From assembly GCA_030587605.1 (NCBI GenBank), contig JAUQYT010000327.1, forward strand, positions 1 to 5,004: a stretch of DNA of 5,004 nt, written 5' to 3'. The notes beneath the pieces are model-generated. The model was given only the letters and a program-made list of their open reading frames with translations, did no database searches and was not told the DNA's origin. The translations under genes were made by a program, and so were the position numbers. This document shows, in pieces, positions 4,307-5,004 of this stretch; positions within the stretch are counted from its first letter, which is position 1, and the number at the start of each line of letters is the position of its first letter. This DNA comes from Candidatus Njordarchaeum guaymasense. Lineage in GTDB: Archaea > Asgardarchaeota > Njordarchaeia > Njordarchaeales > Njordarchaeaceae.

Positions 4307-4660
4307 GTGGGAAATGCCATAGTTCATCTGGAAATACCTGTGACTGACCTGCACAAGGCAGAGAGTTTCTATTCCAAGTTGTTTGGATGGAAAGTTGATC
4401 TGATGCCAGAAATGAACTACGCACTATTCGACACGGGCACGCCACCCAATGGAGGCTTCAACAAGGTTGACAAGGTAGAGACCGGCGGATGCATTCTGTA
4501 CATTCACGTTGACGACATCGAAAAGAGACTCAAGGAGATCGTGAAAGCCGGCGGCAAGACTGTGATGAAGAAGACAGAGATTCCTCAGTTCGGCTGGGAT
4601 GCCACATTCAAAGATATCTTCGGCAACATCTTAGGTCTTTTCACGCCAACTATGAAATAG
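4307..4660 (+). CDS. VOC-superfamily protein (glyoxalase/bleomycin-resistance fold), 117 aa
   Basis: Two beta-alpha-beta-beta-beta units are visible. The first (residues 1-50) has VHLEIPVTDLHKAESFYSKLFGWKV. The second (60-117) has CILYIHVDDIEKRLKEIVKAGGK and ends KDIFGNILGLFTP. This is the pattern of single-domain VOC proteins once described as lactoylglutathione-lyase-related. H7 and E9 lie where the first metal ligand is often found. The late GN-x-L-G-L-F block has Leu-Phe where glyoxalase I enzymes carry a Glu ligand, so classical glyoxalase I activity is not expected. Substrate is unknown. The start is set at GTG 4307 because of the GGAGG eight bases upstream; a TTG at 4292 would add five residues. 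The gene has its own TATA-like box and appears monocistronic. Confidence 0.88.
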   Translation: MGNAIVHLEIPVTDLHKAESFYSKLFGWKVDLMPEMNYALFDTGTPPNGGFNKVDKVETGGCILYIHVDDIEKRLKEIVKAGGKTVMKKTEIPQFGWDATFKDIFGNILGLFTPTMK

Positions 4661-4827
4661 AGCATATTCACTACGTGGATGTTGTCTGTATTGGTTAGGG
4701 TTAGGCTCTCCCAATATTCTATTGCACAAATCAATCTCTGGGAGTGCTTAACACTTTGCAGACTCTTTGTTGCGAGGCAAGTTTAATCTAACCTACCACC
4801 TATTGAAAGATGTTTTACCGCAGAGCT
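4661..4827. other. intergenic region with a weak nested inverted repeat
   Basis: CTCCCA (4708-4713) can pair with TGGGAG (4739-4744), with ATTG/CAAT pairing inside the loop. It is 48 bases after the VOC stop and has no T run, so a terminator is not clear. Two tandem GGTTAG/GGTTAGG units lie at about 4692-4705. Nothing else is recognised. Confidence 0.3.
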
Positions 4828-4837
4828 CTTATATAAG
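4828..4837 (+). promoter_or_regulatory. TATA box for the HEPN gene
   Basis: CTTATATAAG is the best archaeal TATA match in the window and is a palindrome. It predicts a transcript start near 4857-4860, giving a leader of about 30 bases that contains AAGGAG at 4870-4875, 12 bases before ATG 4888. Confidence 0.68.
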
Positions 4838-4887
4838 GAGGAAAGGGGAAATCTACTAGACGGATAGCAAAGGAGTGGGCAGACGGG

Positions 4888-5004
4888 ATGAGCAGGGAGA
4901 CAGCAACAAAATGGTTCAAACAGGCTCAGCACGACTTAGGGATGGCTGAGAAAAACATTAGGATCAAGGGATACGACATATCAGCGTTTTTAGCGCATCA
5001 GTCA
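4888..5004 (+). CDS. HEPN-domain protein, putative toxin or accessory RNase (5' part, truncated by window edge)
   Basis: The first 39 codons are present. The N-terminus SRETATKWFKQAQHDLGMAE is the standard first HEPN helix. It is followed by a short turn and FLAHQS, the start of the second helix (usual form F-x-A-Q/H-Q-x-A-E-K-A-L-K). HEPN proteins of this size are commonly RNases using RX4-6H near the C-terminus, here outside the window, so activity cannot be judged. An MNT nucleotidyltransferase gene would be expected just downstream. The start at ATG 4888 is supported by a TATA box and an AAGGAG site. It is a diverged counterpart of the HEPN gene at the left edge and points away from it. 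Confidence 0.85.
   Translation, partial: MSRETATKWFKQAQHDLGMAEKNIRIKGYDISAFLAHQS

Noticed and set aside
4109..4445. Minus-strand frames across the 3' end of the small membrane ORF and the VOC start
   Set aside because: They cross the VOC promoter and coding start antisense and show no family features.
4692..4705. GGTTAGGGTTAGG resembling a telomeric repeat
   Set aside because: Only two units are present and nothing else suggests a chromosome end; chance is the simplest explanation.

Overview
The window looks archaeal. AT-rich TATA-box-like elements sit about 20-30 bases before likely transcript starts. Several genes begin with GTG or TTG, some apparently leaderless. The gene content (MNT nucleotidyltransferase/HEPN pair, stand-alone DnaJ-type zinc-knuckle protein, ICMT-like methyltransferase) suits a mesophilic or moderately thermophilic archaeon of moderate GC. 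No rRNA, tRNA, CRISPR array, transposase or phage gene is visible, so the lineage cannot be named more closely.

Left edge (1-480): a minus-strand MNT nucleotidyltransferase gene (37-399) overlaps the start of a HEPN-domain gene that runs off the window (1-59). This is a textbook MNT-HEPN toxin-antitoxin pair. From 481 to 831 the plus strand holds three tiny, tightly abutted hydrophobic reading frames, which are either an operon of micro-membrane proteins or one frameshifted three-helix membrane gene.

Centre left (948-2140, minus): two abutting frames of 116 and 280 codons encode parts of a multi-pass membrane protein. They switch frame near a T7 run that matches the general -1 slippery heptamer. 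A one-base slip there would give one 397-residue protein whose joint is itself a membrane helix. From 2141 to 2648 lies about 0.5 kb without a convincing gene, holding two inverted repeats and a possible relic frame.

Centre right (2649-4252): a stand-alone 81-residue protein with four DnaJ-type CxxCxGxG knuckles, a sparse intergenic stretch with a doubtful ORF, then a minus-strand ICMT/PEMT-like membrane methyltransferase (3311-3955). A possible small single-span membrane protein (4037-4252) is divergent from it.

Right edge (4253-5004): a VOC-fold (glyoxalase/bleomycin-resistance superfamily) protein with a strong Shine-Dalgarno site, then a second HEPN-domain gene (4888-5004+) with a clear TATA box, also cut by the window edge. 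The two HEPN genes face outward. The genes between them do not form one recognisable pathway. The most notable points are the paired HEPN/MNT genes, the slippery frame switch, the free-standing DnaJ cysteine-rich domain and the string of micro-ORFs.
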